From: Oscillospiraceae bacterium
Lineage (GTDB): Bacteria > Bacillota > Clostridia > Oscillospirales > Acutalibacteraceae
Direction: 5' to 3'
DNA: 5,964 nt
Assembly (NCBI GenBank): GCA_902796535.1
Contig: CADBPL010000007.1
Location: 1-5,964, forward strand
The position numbers and the translations under genes are program-made. Below the pieces are notes generated by a model, which was given only the letters and a program-made list of their open reading frames with translations, made no database searches and was not told where the DNA came from. Positions 1-5,964 of this stretch are shown in pieces; the stretch's first letter is position 1; each line of letters opens with the position of its first letter.

Positions 1-14
1 CAAAAAAACCCCAT

Positions 15-42
15 GTTGTCAAGTGTTTTGACGAACTTTTTT
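15..42. terminator. Weak hairpin with T/A tracts after proA, possible bidirectional terminator
   Basis: GTTGTCAA (15-22) can pair with TTGAC plus AAC (28-36), leaving one bulged G and a 5-nt loop. On the plus strand the hairpin is followed directly by six T (37-42), which is the better terminator geometry and would serve a gene lying to the left of the window. On the minus strand, the direction of proA, the same hairpin is preceded by an A tract and followed by ATGGGG and then seven T (complement of 2-8), a less regular arrangement. The stem is AT-rich and weak. It lies 14-41 nt beyond the proA stop, which is where a terminator shared by convergent genes would be expected. Confidence 0.4.
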
Positions 43-55
43 CAATATTTCGGCG

Positions 56-1300
56 TCAGCGGATCTGCCCGCTGCCGCGGATGATAAACTTGTTTGTTGT
101 CAGCTCCGGCAGGCCGATGGGGCCTCTTGCGTGCAGCTTCTGGGTGGAAATGCCGATCTCCGCGCCGAAGCCGAATTCACCGCCGTCGGTGAAGCGCGTG
201 CTGGCGTTGACGTAAACCGCCGAGGAGTTGACACGGGCGGTGAACTGCTGCGCGCTTTGATAATCATTGGTCACAATGGCTTCGCTGTGGCCGGTGGAAT
301 AGCGGTTGATGTGCGCAATGGCTTCTTCAAGGCTGTCCACGACCTTGACCGACATCTTGTAATCGAGATATTCACGACCCCAATCGTCTTCGGCTGCCGG
401 TTCAATATTCAAAATGCTGCATGCCGTTTCATCACCGTAAAGAATGACGTTCTTTTCATCCAGCGCCGCTTTGATTTTGGGCAGCACGCTTGCGGCGACG
501 GCACGGTGAACCACAAGGCTTTCGGCCGCGTTGCACACGGAAGGACGCGAAGTCTTGGCGTTATAAACGATTTTCACCGCCATGGCTTCGTCGGCGGTTT
601 TGTCAACATAAACGTGGCAGTTGCCAACGCCCGTCTGGATGACCGGCACCGTTGCGTCGGATACCACACGGTTGATCAGCCCGGCGCCGCCGCGCGGAAT
701 GAGCACGTCGATATAATCGTTCAGCCGCATCATTTCGCCGGCTGTTTCGTGCGAGGTGTCCTCAACGAGCTGGATGCAGTCCTCCGGCATGCCGACGGAA
801 CCGATCGCCCGACGCATTACGTCGGCAAGGGCTTTGTTGGAATGGATGGCCTCTTTGCCGCCGCGCAGGATCACGGCGTTGCCCGATTTAAGGCAGAGCA
901 CCGCCGCGTCGACCGTGACGTTGGGGCGCGCCTCATAAATCATGCCGATCGTGCCCAGCGGCACGCGCACGCTTTCGATCATAAGCCCGTTCGGGCGCAC
1001 AGAGCCTTTTTCGACCACACCGACCGGGTCAGGCAGCGCGACCACTTCACGCACACCGCCCGCGATGCCGCGAATGCGTTCTTCACTCAGCGCCAGCCGA
1101 TCCAGAAGAGACTGGCTCATGCCGTTGCTTTTGCCGTTTGTCAGATCAAGGTCGTTGGCGGCCTGAATCGCTTCGATATTGGCTTCCAGCGCGTCGGCAA
1201 TGGCGAGGAGCGCCTTGTTTTTGTCGGCGGAGGAAGCGGCCGCCAGGGTATCGCGAACCTGCTTCGCGTTTTGGCCGAGGGTAGTGATATAGCTTACCAT
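56..1300 (-). CDS. proA: Gamma-glutamyl phosphate reductase (glutamate-5-semialdehyde dehydrogenase), ProA
   Basis: ProA is the second enzyme of proline synthesis from glutamate. It reduces gamma-glutamyl phosphate with NADPH to glutamate-5-semialdehyde, in the cytoplasm and probably in contact with ProB. The 414-aa product matches the usual length of about 415. Visible signatures are IYEARPNVTVDAA (121-133), LKSGNAVILRGGKE (137-150), PRGG (202-205), GNCHVYVD (226-233), RPSVCN with the expected catalytic Cys256 (252-257) and ARGPIGLPEL near the C-terminus (391-400). The reading frame stays open upstream to 1561, but the ATG at 1300 is the right start: the protein then begins MVSYITTLGQNAK as in the family, and AAAGGAG sits 7 nt before it. 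It begins 4 nt after the proB stop, so the two are almost certainly co-transcribed and translationally linked. No frameshift or missing key residue is seen. Confidence 0.97.
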   Translation of the reverse strand: MVSYITTLGQNAKQVRDTLAAASSADKNKALLAIADALEANIEAIQAANDLDLTNGKSNGMSQSLLDRLALSEERIRGIAGGVREVVALPDPVGVVEKGSVRPNGLMIESVRVPLGTIGMIYEARPNVTVDAAVLCLKSGNAVILRGGKEAIHSNKALADVMRRAIGSVGMPEDCIQLVEDTSHETAGEMMRLNDYIDVLIPRGGAGLINRVVSDATVPVIQTGVGNCHVYVDKTADEAMAVKIVYNAKTSRPSVCNAAESLVVHRAVAASVLPKIKAALDEKNVILYGDETACSILNIEPAAEDDWGREYLDYKMSVKVVDSLEEAIAHINRYSTGHSEAIVTNDYQSAQQFTARVNSSAVYVNASTRFTDGGEFGFGAEIGISTQKLHARGPIGLPELTTNKFIIRGSGQIR

Positions 1301-1304
1301 GCGG

Positions 1305-2084
1305 TTACTCCTTTGCACAAAAATGAGTGCCGATCTGGTGACCGTCCACCAGCCGGTAAATATCGTCGGGGGTCTCGCCGTTGAGCACATAGGTGTCGAT
1401 TCCCTGCGCTGTCGCTTCTTTGGCGGCGGCAAGCTTGGTGACCATGCCGCCGGTGCCGCGGTTCGAGCCGCTGCCGCCGGCCAGAGCCAGCACTTCGTCC
1501 GTAATTTCTTCCACAACGGGCAGCAGCTTTGCGTCCGCGTGTTCCGTCGGGTTCTTGTCAAACAGCCCGTCGGTGTCGGTCAGGATGATCAGCTTATCGG
1601 CAGCAATGAGCTTGGCGACCTGAGCGGAAAGGTTGTCGTTGTCGCCGTAGACGATCTCATCCACCGCGACAGAGTCGTTTTCGTTGATGATCGGGATCGC
1701 GCCGTAGAGGAACAGATTCTCAAACGCGTTGACCAGATTGGTGCGGCGTTCCTCATTTTCGACGTCGCTTTTGGTGATGAGCAGCTGACCGACCGTGCAG
1801 CCGAATTCGCCGAAAAATTTGTCATACATGAACATCAGCTCACATTGCCCCACGCAGGCGACCGCCTGACGGCCCTGGGTGGTGTTCGGCCGTTCCTTCA
1901 GCCCCAGCTTGCCCGCCCCCACGCTGATGGCGCCGGAGGTGACCAGGGCGATCTCGCACCCGCTGTTATGCAGGTCGGCCAGGGTGCGAACCAGGCTTTG
2001 CATCCGGCGCAGGTTCACTTTGCCGGTGGAATAGGTGAGGGTAGAGGTTCCCACCTTGAAAACGAAGCGTTTGCGTTCGGACAT
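1305..2084 (-). CDS. proB: Glutamate 5-kinase ProB, short form without PUA domain
   Basis: ProB phosphorylates the gamma-carboxyl of glutamate with ATP, the committed and normally proline-inhibited step of proline synthesis. The 259-aa protein is a single amino-acid-kinase domain: FKVGTS (9-14, phosphate-binding Lys10), VTSGAISVGAGKLG (48-61), NENDSV (134-139), GDNDNLSA (147-154), LTDTDGLFDKNP (168-179) and GTGGMVTK (210-217). It ends at IGTHFCAKE, just where the kinase domain stops in longer relatives. The roughly 100-residue C-terminal PUA domain of the 367-aa E. coli enzyme is absent. The ORF ends at a natural TAA followed immediately by proA, so this is a normal short form and not a truncation. 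The start ATG is preceded by AAAGGAG (2096-2102) at a somewhat long spacing of 11 nt, with no better in-frame start. The upstream deacetylase gene ends 28 nt before it. No T-box or other leader is visible in that gap. Confidence 0.97.
   Translation of the reverse strand: MSERKRFVFKVGTSTLTYSTGKVNLRRMQSLVRTLADLHNSGCEIALVTSGAISVGAGKLGLKERPNTTQGRQAVACVGQCELMFMYDKFFGEFGCTVGQLLITKSDVENEERRTNLVNAFENLFLYGAIPIINENDSVAVDEIVYGDNDNLSAQVAKLIAADKLIILTDTDGLFDKNPTEHADAKLLPVVEEITDEVLALAGGSGSNRGTGGMVTKLAAAKEATAQGIDTYVLNGETPDDIYRLVDGHQIGTHFCAKE
1308..1314 (-). promoter_or_regulatory. proA ribosome binding site inside the proB 3' end
   Basis: On the minus strand AAAGGAG is formed by the last sense codons of proB (GCA AAG GAG, followed by stop TAA) and lies 7 nt before the proA ATG. 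It fixes the proA start at 1300. Because the site is inside proB, ribosomes finishing proB arrive at the proA start, which favours coupled translation of the two enzymes (inference). Confidence 0.85.
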
Positions 2085-2112
2085 GGCGCAGCAAACTCCT
2101 TTCGGTCAACAA

Positions 2113-2991
2113 CTATTTTTTCTTTCTCATTTCCACAAGGTCGCGGTAGCTGATCAGCTTCACGCCCTTGGAAAGCAGATATTTTTCGGTTTCGGGGTCT
2201 TTCATCAGGTTGTATTCCCACACTCTGTCCTGCCACCGGGCGGTGATGGATTTGAGCTCGTCACATTCCACGGATGGATGCACAAAGGTTTCAGTGACGC
2301 CGTCCGGTATATCGGTCCAGATCTTGAGAATCTGTTCCCGATAGGCTTCATAGCTGTCACGCATACCGGGCACGTCCCAATCCGGGAAGATCATATAATC
2401 CGGCAGGATGACGTTGTGCTTTTTGCTCCAGTAACGGGAGAGAATGGGCAGCAGGCTGAACACGGGATAGGGGATGCCCTTGGGGCATAAGCGGCGGTCG
2501 GTTTTGAGGAACATGCGGTAGGGCAGACGGTAGCGGCCGCAGACCTTCAGGGCGAGCCTGAGCATCCCGAACCGGCCGGTGTAATGGCCGTAAAGCGAGC
2601 CCATGTGGTTATCGGCGTGCGAGGGCCTCATGCCCATCTTGAGCGCCTTGTTGATCTGGGCTTTCAGCTCTTTTTCCACTTCATCATATTTGACGTTTTT
2701 CTCAACAATGTCGCTTTCTTTCCACATATATCCGGTGTCCGGTTCCTCCAGGCTCTTGCCGCGGGTCATGGATGACCAGCGGTAGGTGCCCCATTCGCTG
2801 GTAAGCGTGAGGTGGATGCCGATGGCGTACTGCGGGTTTTCAACGGCAAAACGCACGGCGTCCTCCGCGGCGGGGCAGGGCATCATGATGGTGGAAGAAT
2901 AAAGGCGGCCGCTGCGGAACAAATCAAAAACGGCCTCGTTTGCGGCGTTGCACATGCCGAAATCATCGGCGTTGACGATCAAATACTTCAT
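2113..2991 (-). CDS. YdjC/ChbG-family carbohydrate deacetylase
   Basis: This is probably a metal-dependent enzyme removing an acetyl group from an N-acetylated sugar or oligosaccharide. ChbG in this family deacetylates chitobiose-type sugars and HpnK acts in hopanoid glycolipid synthesis; the substrate here cannot be read from sequence. The 292-aa protein shows the family layout: N-terminal NADDFG (7-12) with the metal/catalytic aspartates, GIHLTLT (58-64) with His60, SHADNHMG (124-131) with His125 and His129, and HPS (238-240). The HxDxH-like block and the first motif together give the expected Asp-His-His metal site. No signal peptide or membrane segment is seen, so it should be cytoplasmic. 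The start is supported by AGAAGGA 9 nt upstream and by MKYLIVNADDFG, the typical family N-terminus. It is the first gene of a likely operon with proB and proA. A metabolic link to proline is not obvious; shared transcription may be incidental. Confidence 0.9.
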   Translation of the reverse strand: MKYLIVNADDFGMCNAANEAVFDLFRSGRLYSSTIMMPCPAAEDAVRFAVENPQYAIGIHLTLTSEWGTYRWSSMTRGKSLEEPDTGYMWKESDIVEKNVKYDEVEKELKAQINKALKMGMRPSHADNHMGSLYGHYTGRFGMLRLALKVCGRYRLPYRMFLKTDRRLCPKGIPYPVFSLLPILSRYWSKKHNVILPDYMIFPDWDVPGMRDSYEAYREQILKIWTDIPDGVTETFVHPSVECDELKSITARWQDRVWEYNLMKDPETEKYLLSKGVKLISYRDLVEMRKKK

Positions 2992-3019
2992 ACGGATCTG
3001 TCCTTCTCATTTTTTCGCA

Positions 3020-3048
3020 ATTATACCACAGTTTTCCCGTGAAAGGAA
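3020..3048 (-). promoter_or_regulatory. Promoter of the deacetylase-proB-proA operon (extended -10)
   Basis: On the minus strand a perfect TATAAT (3025-3020) is preceded by TGG, giving the TGn extended -10 motif. The best-placed -35 at 17-bp spacing is TTCCTT (3048-3043), a poor match, which is compatible with extended -10 promoters. Transcription would start near 3013, about 20 nt before the deacetylase ATG. That leaves no room for a leader riboswitch or T-box. Confidence 0.65.
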
Positions 3049-3095
3049 CAGCTTGCCCGATATTTTACAAATTATTCAGTAAACACGGTTGGTAC

Positions 3096-3123
3096 TTGCA
3101 ATTCACGGTCTGTGTGATATAAT
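3096..3123 (+). promoter_or_regulatory. malQ promoter (extended -10)
   Basis: TTGCAA (3096-3101) and a perfect TATAAT (3118-3123) are separated by 16 bp, and TGA directly before the -10 gives an extended -10 motif. The predicted start of transcription is near 3130, leaving a short 5' leader of about 17-26 nt before malQ. It points away from the operon promoter at 3020-3048; the two -10 boxes lie about 92 bp apart. I see no clear operator palindrome or CRE-like site between them. Confidence 0.7.
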
Positions 3124-3146
3124 CGATTCATAAAAATGATAAGGGT

Positions 3147-4595
3147 GTGGTTCATTTGCGCAGAGCTTCCGGTGTTCTGCTTCATATTTCCTCGCTTTAC
3201 GGTGATTATTCGTCCGGCAGCTTCGGCGAGGCGGCGTTGGAATTTGTCGATTTTCTGGTCGACTGCGGCTTTACCTATTGGCAGGTGCTGCCGTTTTGCG
3301 TGACGGAAGAATGCAATTCGCCTTATAAATCCTACGGTGCATTCAGCGGCAATCCGTTTTTTGTGGATCTGCCGACGCTTTACCGGGAAGGGCTGCTGAC
3401 CCGTGAGGAGCTGGATTCCGCGCGGCAGAAAACGCCGTATTACTGTGAGTTCGATTCGCTTCAGGCGTCGAGAATGAAGCTGCTCCAAAAGGCGAAGGAT
3501 CGCTTTACCGACGGGAAAGCGCTTGACGCGTTTTTTGACGCCAACCCGCACATTGCCTCGTTCTGCCGCTTTATGGGGCTGAAAAAAGCCAATGGCGGCG
3601 CGGCGCTCAATGAGCGGACGGTCGACGTGCCAGACGCGCAGGAAGAGAGCCTGTGGCGTTTTGTGCAGTACGAGTTTTTTATGCAGTGGCGCCGCATTAA
3701 AGAGTACGCCAACAAAAAGGGAATTAAGATCATCGGCGATATTCCGATTTATGTGTCGCTCGACTCTGCCGACGTGGAAGAAAACAGGAACGACTTTTTG
3801 GTGGGTGACGACTATGCGCCCTCATCCGTGGCAGGCGTTCCGCCTGATTATTTCAGTGAGGACGGCCAGCTTTGGGGCAACCCGCTGTATGACTGGGCGC
3901 ATATGGAGGAGAATGATTTTTCGTGGTGGCGCGACCGGCTCGCCTTTGAAAACATGCTGTTTGACGGCATCCGCATCGATCATTTTCGCGGCATCGAATC
4001 GTATTATTCCATTCCCGCAACGGAAACGACCGCAAAAAACGGCACATGGGTCAAGGGCCCGGGCATGAAGTTTGTGAAGGTCATTCAGGAAATGTGCCGT
4101 GATAAGCTGGTGATTGCGGAGGATCTGGGCGACATCACCCCGGCGGTTTATGAGCTGCTGCGTGAAAGCGGTCTGCCCGGCATGCGCGTGCTGCAATTTG
4201 CCTTTTTGGGCGATCATGATTCGCCGCACCGCCCGCATAACTACGTCAACAACTGCGTCGCCTACACCGGCACGCACGACAATAACACGCTTCTGGGCTA
4301 CGTCTGGGAGCTGGATGACCGCACGCGCAAAGAGCTGCTGGACTATTTCGGCTACACCGGCGCGAACTGGGACGCCTGCTACGATTCGATCCTGCGCGGT
4401 ATGTTTGCTTCCTCAGCCGGACTTGTGATTCTGCCGATCCAGGATCTGCTGCTGTACGGTTCCGACACACGCTTCAATAAACCCGGCACGACGGAGGACA
4501 ACTGGAATTACCGCATCACCAAAGAGCAGCTGCTTTCCATCGACAAAGCCAAATTTCTGCGCTGGAACCGGCTTTATGCCAGAATGTTATCGTAA
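3147..4595 (+). CDS. malQ: 4-alpha-glucanotransferase (amylomaltase), GH77
   Basis: This enzyme transfers alpha-1,4-glucan segments between maltooligosaccharides, releasing glucose. It serves maltodextrin and glycogen use in the cytoplasm. The 482-aa protein is close to the usual bacterial length of about 500. Visible GH77 blocks (numbered from GTG 3147) are SGVLLHISSL (8-17), SPYKSYGAFSGNPFF (58-72), GDIPIYVSLDSADV (197-210), GVPPDYFSEDGQLWGNP (230-246), RIDHFRG with nucleophile Asp278 (276-282), AEDLG with acid/base Glu325 (324-328), GTHDNNT with the third catalytic Asp378 (375-381) and NKPGTTEDNWNYR (444-456). The start is uncertain. GTG at 3147 is the longest choice, but AAGGG ends only 1 nt before it. 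TTG at 3156 is better spaced from AAGG (about 11 nt) and gives MRRASGVLLH, like many family N-termini; I think TTG is as likely or likelier. No in-frame ATG exists nearby. No other maltose genes are present in the window. Confidence 0.96.
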   Translation: MVHLRRASGVLLHISSLYGDYSSGSFGEAALEFVDFLVDCGFTYWQVLPFCVTEECNSPYKSYGAFSGNPFFVDLPTLYREGLLTREELDSARQKTPYYCEFDSLQASRMKLLQKAKDRFTDGKALDAFFDANPHIASFCRFMGLKKANGGAALNERTVDVPDAQEESLWRFVQYEFFMQWRRIKEYANKKGIKIIGDIPIYVSLDSADVEENRNDFLVGDDYAPSSVAGVPPDYFSEDGQLWGNPLYDWAHMEENDFSWWRDRLAFENMLFDGIRIDHFRGIESYYSIPATETTAKNGTWVKGPGMKFVKVIQEMCRDKLVIAEDLGDITPAVYELLRESGLPGMRVLQFAFLGDHDSPHRPHNYVNNCVAYTGTHDNNTLLGYVWELDDRTRKELLDYFGYTGANWDACYDSILRGMFASSAGLVILPIQDLLLYGSDTRFNKPGTTEDNWNYRITKEQLLSIDKAKFLRWNRLYARMLS

Positions 4596-4599
4596 GCTA

Positions 4600-4628
4600 T
4601 TGTAATTTGCCAAAGAATGTTGTATAAT
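4600..4628 (+). promoter_or_regulatory. Promoter of the lipoprotein gene
   Basis: TTGTAA (4600-4605) and a perfect TATAAT (4623-4628) are spaced by 17 bp, a good vegetative promoter. The -35 begins 5 nt after the malQ stop. The transcript would start near 4635, just ahead of a strong AGGAGG (4644-4649) placed 8 nt before the ATG. No terminator hairpin is seen between malQ and this gene, so read-through from malQ is possible too. Confidence 0.75.
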
Positions 4629-4657
4629 GCACAAAGATAAAATAGGAGGAATGCATT

Positions 4658-5620
4658 ATGAGATTTAACCTGAAATCAACACTTGCCCTGCTTTTGTGCC
4701 TGACGATGATACTCGCCGCCAGCCTGAGCGGCTGCGGCAAGCAAACCGCTGAGCCTGCCGAGACGACGGCGGTTGAGAGCACGACCGAAGAAGTTATGAC
4801 CGATGCGGCCGAAACGCTCACTCAGGCGGACGATGAAACGACCGCAGAAGAATCCGAAGCGGAAGAGACCGAAGCGGAAGAATCTGGGACGGCGGAGGAT
4901 GCCGATGAGACCACGGCTGCCGAAACGACCGGTGCAGAAACCACAGCGGCCGATGAAACGACTGCCGCTGAGGAAACCACGCTTGACGTCACGAAGCTGA
5001 GCACGGCGCAGATCGTTGAAAAGTACAATAAAGCCGCTAACGACGCCAAGGCTTCCAGCAAATCCATCAAGCAGAACTATTGTGAAAACACGCAGGTCAC
5101 GCCGCTTGAGGTCAACAACGCTGTTCTCAAGCCCGTTGCCAACAAGCTCGTCGAATCCAACATGGGCCGCGACAAGAAAAAGAACGGCGCAGTCTATAGT
5201 TCCAATGCCGATAAGGTCAAGAACTTCCCGGTCAGCGGCCAGAGCTGGGCGTCCAAGCTCACGGCTGACGACGTCAAGAGCGCGACCATTACGCAAAACG
5301 GCGACGTGAGCACCGTTACCATTAAGGTCAAGGATGATATGACTCCCAACAAGGGCACGCACACCGGCAAGGCGTTTTCGCTCGTCACCAAGCAGCAGAT
5401 CGTTGACGGCGCGGGTTCCGCGGGCATGGCGTTCATCAAGGAGCCGTCCATTGCGCTCACCTATAAAAACGCCGTGATCAAGGCGCAGATCGATGAAAAG
5501 ACCGGCCGCCTCATTTCCGCCAATTATTACATTCAGTGGGGTCTGGCGCTGTCCACCACCGTCGGCCTCGACGTGTCGATGTACTTCGGCATCGAAGAAG
5601 ATTACACCATCAACTGGTAA
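4658..5620 (+). CDS. Secreted lipoprotein of unknown function with acidic Thr/Glu/Ala linker
   Basis: I do not recognise a named family. The 320-aa protein begins with a lipoprotein signal: basic MRFNLK, hydrophobic stretch 8-22, and lipobox LSGC with Cys26, so it should be exported, lipidated and anchored to the outer face of the membrane. Residues 31-110 form a low-complexity linker of Thr, Glu, Asp and Ala with repeated ETTA/DETTA units. It has 29 acidic residues and no Lys or Arg, and is probably disordered, lifting the C-terminal part off the membrane. Residues 111-320 look folded. They open with a helical LSTAQIVEKYNKAANDAK segment, followed by strand-like alternating stretches (VSTVTIKVKDD, SIALTYKNAVIKAQID, GRLISANYYIQW) and end in a Trp. 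I have an impression of similar Clostridia lipoproteins starting with an (S/T)xxxIVxxYNxAxNxxK helix, but no function is known to me. A strong RBS and its own promoter and terminator make it a single-gene unit. Confidence 0.92.
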   Translation: MRFNLKSTLALLLCLTMILAASLSGCGKQTAEPAETTAVESTTEEVMTDAAETLTQADDETTAEESEAEETEAEESGTAEDADETTAAETTGAETTAADETTAAEETTLDVTKLSTAQIVEKYNKAANDAKASSKSIKQNYCENTQVTPLEVNNAVLKPVANKLVESNMGRDKKKNGAVYSSNADKVKNFPVSGQSWASKLTADDVKSATITQNGDVSTVTIKVKDDMTPNKGTHTGKAFSLVTKQQIVDGAGSAGMAFIKEPSIALTYKNAVIKAQIDEKTGRLISANYYIQWGLALSTTVGLDVSMYFGIEEDYTINW

Positions 5621-5639
5621 TTGAATCAGAAAGATTTGA

Positions 5640-5682
5640 CCCGCACAGCGATTTGGGTTTCAACCGCTGTGCGGGCTTTTTT
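5640..5682 (+). terminator. Rho-independent terminator after the lipoprotein gene
   Basis: CCCGCACAGCG (5640-5650) and CGCTGTGCGGG (5665-5675) form a perfect 11-bp GC-rich stem with a 14-nt loop, followed by C and six T (5677-5682). It begins 20 nt after the lipoprotein stop codon. This is a canonical strong terminator on the plus strand. Confidence 0.95.
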
Positions 5683-5750
5683 ATCAATTGCAATGCTGCG
5701 CAGTTGCTTTCCGTTTTATTGCGGTTGGTAATTCCTGCGTTCCACGCGTC

Positions 5751-5893
5751 GTTGCCCTCTCCGTCACCGCTTTTGGCGGCGCCACCTCTCCCAAAGGGCG
5801 AGGCAAGAAGTGGTTCCTTTAAATCGTGAGTAAAAATAGTGCTCTTGGCTCTCCCACCGGGAGAGCTGTCACGGAGTGACTGAGAGGGGAAAC
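5751..5893. repeat. MITE-like palindromic intergenic repeat with terminal inverted repeats
   Basis: The left end (5751-5767, GTTGCCCTCTCCGTCAC) and the reverse complement of the right end (5876-5893) agree at 15 of 17 aligned bases plus one gap. Inside are CCGC/GCGG (5767-5770 with 5776-5779), CCTCTCCC-aaa-GGGCGAGG with one mismatch (5785-5803), a perfect 8-bp GCTCTCCC-acc-GGGAGAGC (5848-5866), and GTCAC-gga-GTGAC (5868-5880). TTGCC (5752-5756) can also pair with GGCAA (5802-5806) to enclose the first two hairpins. From memory, very similar strings are scattered between genes in many gut Clostridia; I could not check this. It encodes nothing credible. No target-site duplication is evident at these borders, so the exact ends are uncertain. 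It could fold in RNA from either strand. Confidence 0.7.
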
Positions 5894-5964
5894 AAAACAT
5901 CATCTGACCTCGCGGCACGCAAGAATGCGTCTACGTTTTGACCGGAACGCTGATTTGCTATCGG
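5894..5964. other. Intergenic sequence without a recognisable feature
   Basis: Together with 5683-5750, this flank of the repeat completes a stretch of more than 300 nt without a gene. The only structure seen is a short hairpin ACGCA-agaa-TGCGT (5917-5930). It has no T tract behind it in either direction that would make it a terminator. No start codon with a good ribosome binding site is visible before the window ends. Confidence 0.5.

Noticed and set aside
131..1384. 417-aa plus-strand open frame opposite proA
   Set aside because: It lies antisense to a clear proA, has no recognisable motifs and a His/Arg/Val-rich composition typical of a shadow frame in GC-rich coding DNA.
1301..1561. Longer proA of 501 aa starting at 1561
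   Set aside because: The added N-terminus is out-of-frame proB sequence; the RBS and family N-terminus support the start at 1300.
1299..2153. 284-aa plus-strand open frame opposite proB
   Set aside because: Antisense shadow of proB with no ribosome binding site or family motif that I can see.
4676..5362. 228-aa minus-strand open frame opposite the lipoprotein gene
   Set aside because: It mirrors the low-complexity linker (runs of Gly, Arg and Phe) and overlaps a gene with a clear promoter, RBS and lipobox.
5751..5893. CRISPR array
   Set aside because: The repeated words are inverted and irregularly spaced, with no direct repeats and uniform spacers.
5536..5918. Small open frames crossing the right-end repeat on both strands (5536-5829 plus, 5610-5918 minus)
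   Set aside because: They run through the terminator and the palindromic repeat. Peptides such as QSLRDSSPGGRAK are what this kind of repeat yields when translated, so they are spurious.
5746..5931. GCGTC on both sides of the repeat (5746-5750 and 5927-5931) as a target-site duplication
   Set aside because: The right copy lies 33 nt outside the inverted repeat end, and such a short word is expected by chance.

Overview
This window looks like an ordinary chromosomal segment from a Gram-positive bacterium, most likely a gut-type Clostridia member (Oscillospiraceae/Ruminococcaceae-like). That placement is inferred. It rests on strong AGGAGG-type ribosome binding sites, TATAAT promoters, a moderately high GC content, a PUA-less ProB, an LSGC-type lipoprotein with an acidic Thr-rich linker, and an intergenic repeat of a style I associate with these genomes. 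It was not tested by any search.

Left half (56-2991, minus strand): three genes packed as one likely operon, read right to left. They are a YdjC/ChbG-family carbohydrate deacetylase (292 aa), then proB (glutamate 5-kinase, 259 aa), then proA (gamma-glutamyl phosphate reductase, 414 aa). The gaps are 28 nt and 4 nt. ProB and ProA perform the first two steps of proline synthesis from glutamate; proC is not in the window. A likely promoter (extended -10) lies just upstream of the deacetylase, and a weak hairpin with T/A tracts follows proA.

Right half (plus strand): malQ (4-alpha-glucanotransferase, GH77), with a non-ATG start and its own extended -10 promoter, diverges from the operon across a 155-nt intergenic region. 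After a 62-nt gap comes a gene for a secreted lipoprotein of unknown function (320 aa). It has its own promoter directly behind the malQ stop and is closed by a strong rho-independent terminator.

Right end (5621-5964): no convincing gene. It holds the terminator and then a roughly 143-bp palindrome-rich element with imperfect terminal inverted repeats, which looks like a non-coding MITE-type dispersed repeat.

I found no clear novel multi-gene system. The points most worth a second look are the deacetylase joined to proBA, the structured repeat at the right end, the unknown lipoprotein, and the malQ start codon.
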